A program made the position numbers and the translations under genes. A stretch of 15,341 bases of DNA from DASWHK01 sp036398215 (lineage in GTDB: Bacteria; Acidobacteriota; UBA890): NCBI GenBank assembly GCA_036398215.1, contig DASWHK010000214.1:1-15341 (forward strand). Direction: 5' to 3'. This document shows, one piece after another, positions 15,305-15,341 of this stretch; within the stretch, counting starts at the first letter, position 1, and the number at the start of each line of letters is the position of its first letter. The notes below the pieces were generated by a model that was not told where the DNA came from, ran no database searches, and saw only the letters and a program-made list of their open reading frames with translations.

Positions 15305-15328
15305 CCGGGGCGCGCTCCTGCGCCCCGG
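15305..15328. repeat. Perfect 9-bp hairpin at the window edge
   Basis: CCGGGGCGC and GCGCCCCGG enclose the loop GCTCCT. It is about 50 bp upstream of the 15254 start. No T-run follows on either strand. It could end a gene lying beyond the window or be an upstream control site. A second palindrome, GCTGATCAGC (15272-15281), lies between it and the gene. Confidence 0.5.
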
Positions 15329-15341
15329 CCTCATCGCGCCC

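Overview
The window is GC-rich bacterial DNA (visibly well above 60% G+C) from a Gram-negative organism, since it encodes signal-peptide-bearing outer-membrane barrels and a polysaccharide export protein. The gene content (a chain-length regulator fused to a tyrosine kinase, a sigma-54-type promoter, PIN-toxin cassettes) would suit an Acidobacteriota-like or deltaproteobacterial/myxobacterial-like lineage. No rRNA or other phylogenetic marker is present, so this placement is a weak inference.

Layout. Positions 1-3690 are an accessory, gene-poor and decayed region. Positions 3684-14391 are one minus-strand exopolysaccharide (EPS) operon. Positions 14392-14633 are a structured intergenic region with an excellent sigma-54 promoter, and 14634-15254 is a separate small outer-membrane protein gene, also on the minus strand.

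Accessory region. This looks like the remains of a chromosomal integron read on the minus strand. Only the last ~23 codons of an integron integrase survive (2557-2628). A cassette junction core follows (2366-2372), then a membrane-protein cassette (1879-2316) with a well-formed attC (1786-1884), a second membrane-protein cassette (1358-1768), half an attC (around 1288-1318), a second well-formed attC (1085-1174), and a toxin-antitoxin cassette (PIN toxin 562-1059, small partner 395-580). On the other side of the integrase remnant, 2814-3194 is an apparently chimeric, decayed nucleotidyltransferase-like ORF. The region is flanked by two inverted 127-bp copies of a palindromic repeat (97-223 and 3280-3406). 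A second, tandem and inverted repeat cluster (3506-3689) runs into the stop codon of the last EPS gene.

EPS operon, in transcription order: OPX export protein without an outer-membrane anchor (13753-14391); outer-membrane barrel (12455-13756); chain-length regulator fused to a BY-kinase (10284-12452); sugar-1-phosphate transferase that starts the lipid-linked repeat unit (9214-10287); YvcK/GlmR-type UDP-sugar-binding regulator (8162-9208); GlmS (6231-8147); UDP-N-acetylhexosamine dehydrogenase (4876-6234); and a membrane glycosyltransferase 2 (3684-4751). From the first gene to the dehydrogenase, genes overlap by 4 bp or are separated by at most about 14 bp. The set links precursor supply (GlmS, dehydrogenase, and the regulator next to GlmS) to initiation, chain-length control and export. 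Flippase, polymerase and most glycosyltransferases are absent from the window and must lie elsewhere.

The most interesting points are the decayed integron with a toxin-first TA cassette, the repeat-flanked island, the yvcK-glmS pairing inside an EPS operon, the split OPX/barrel exporter, and the sigma-54 promoter preceded by long palindromes.
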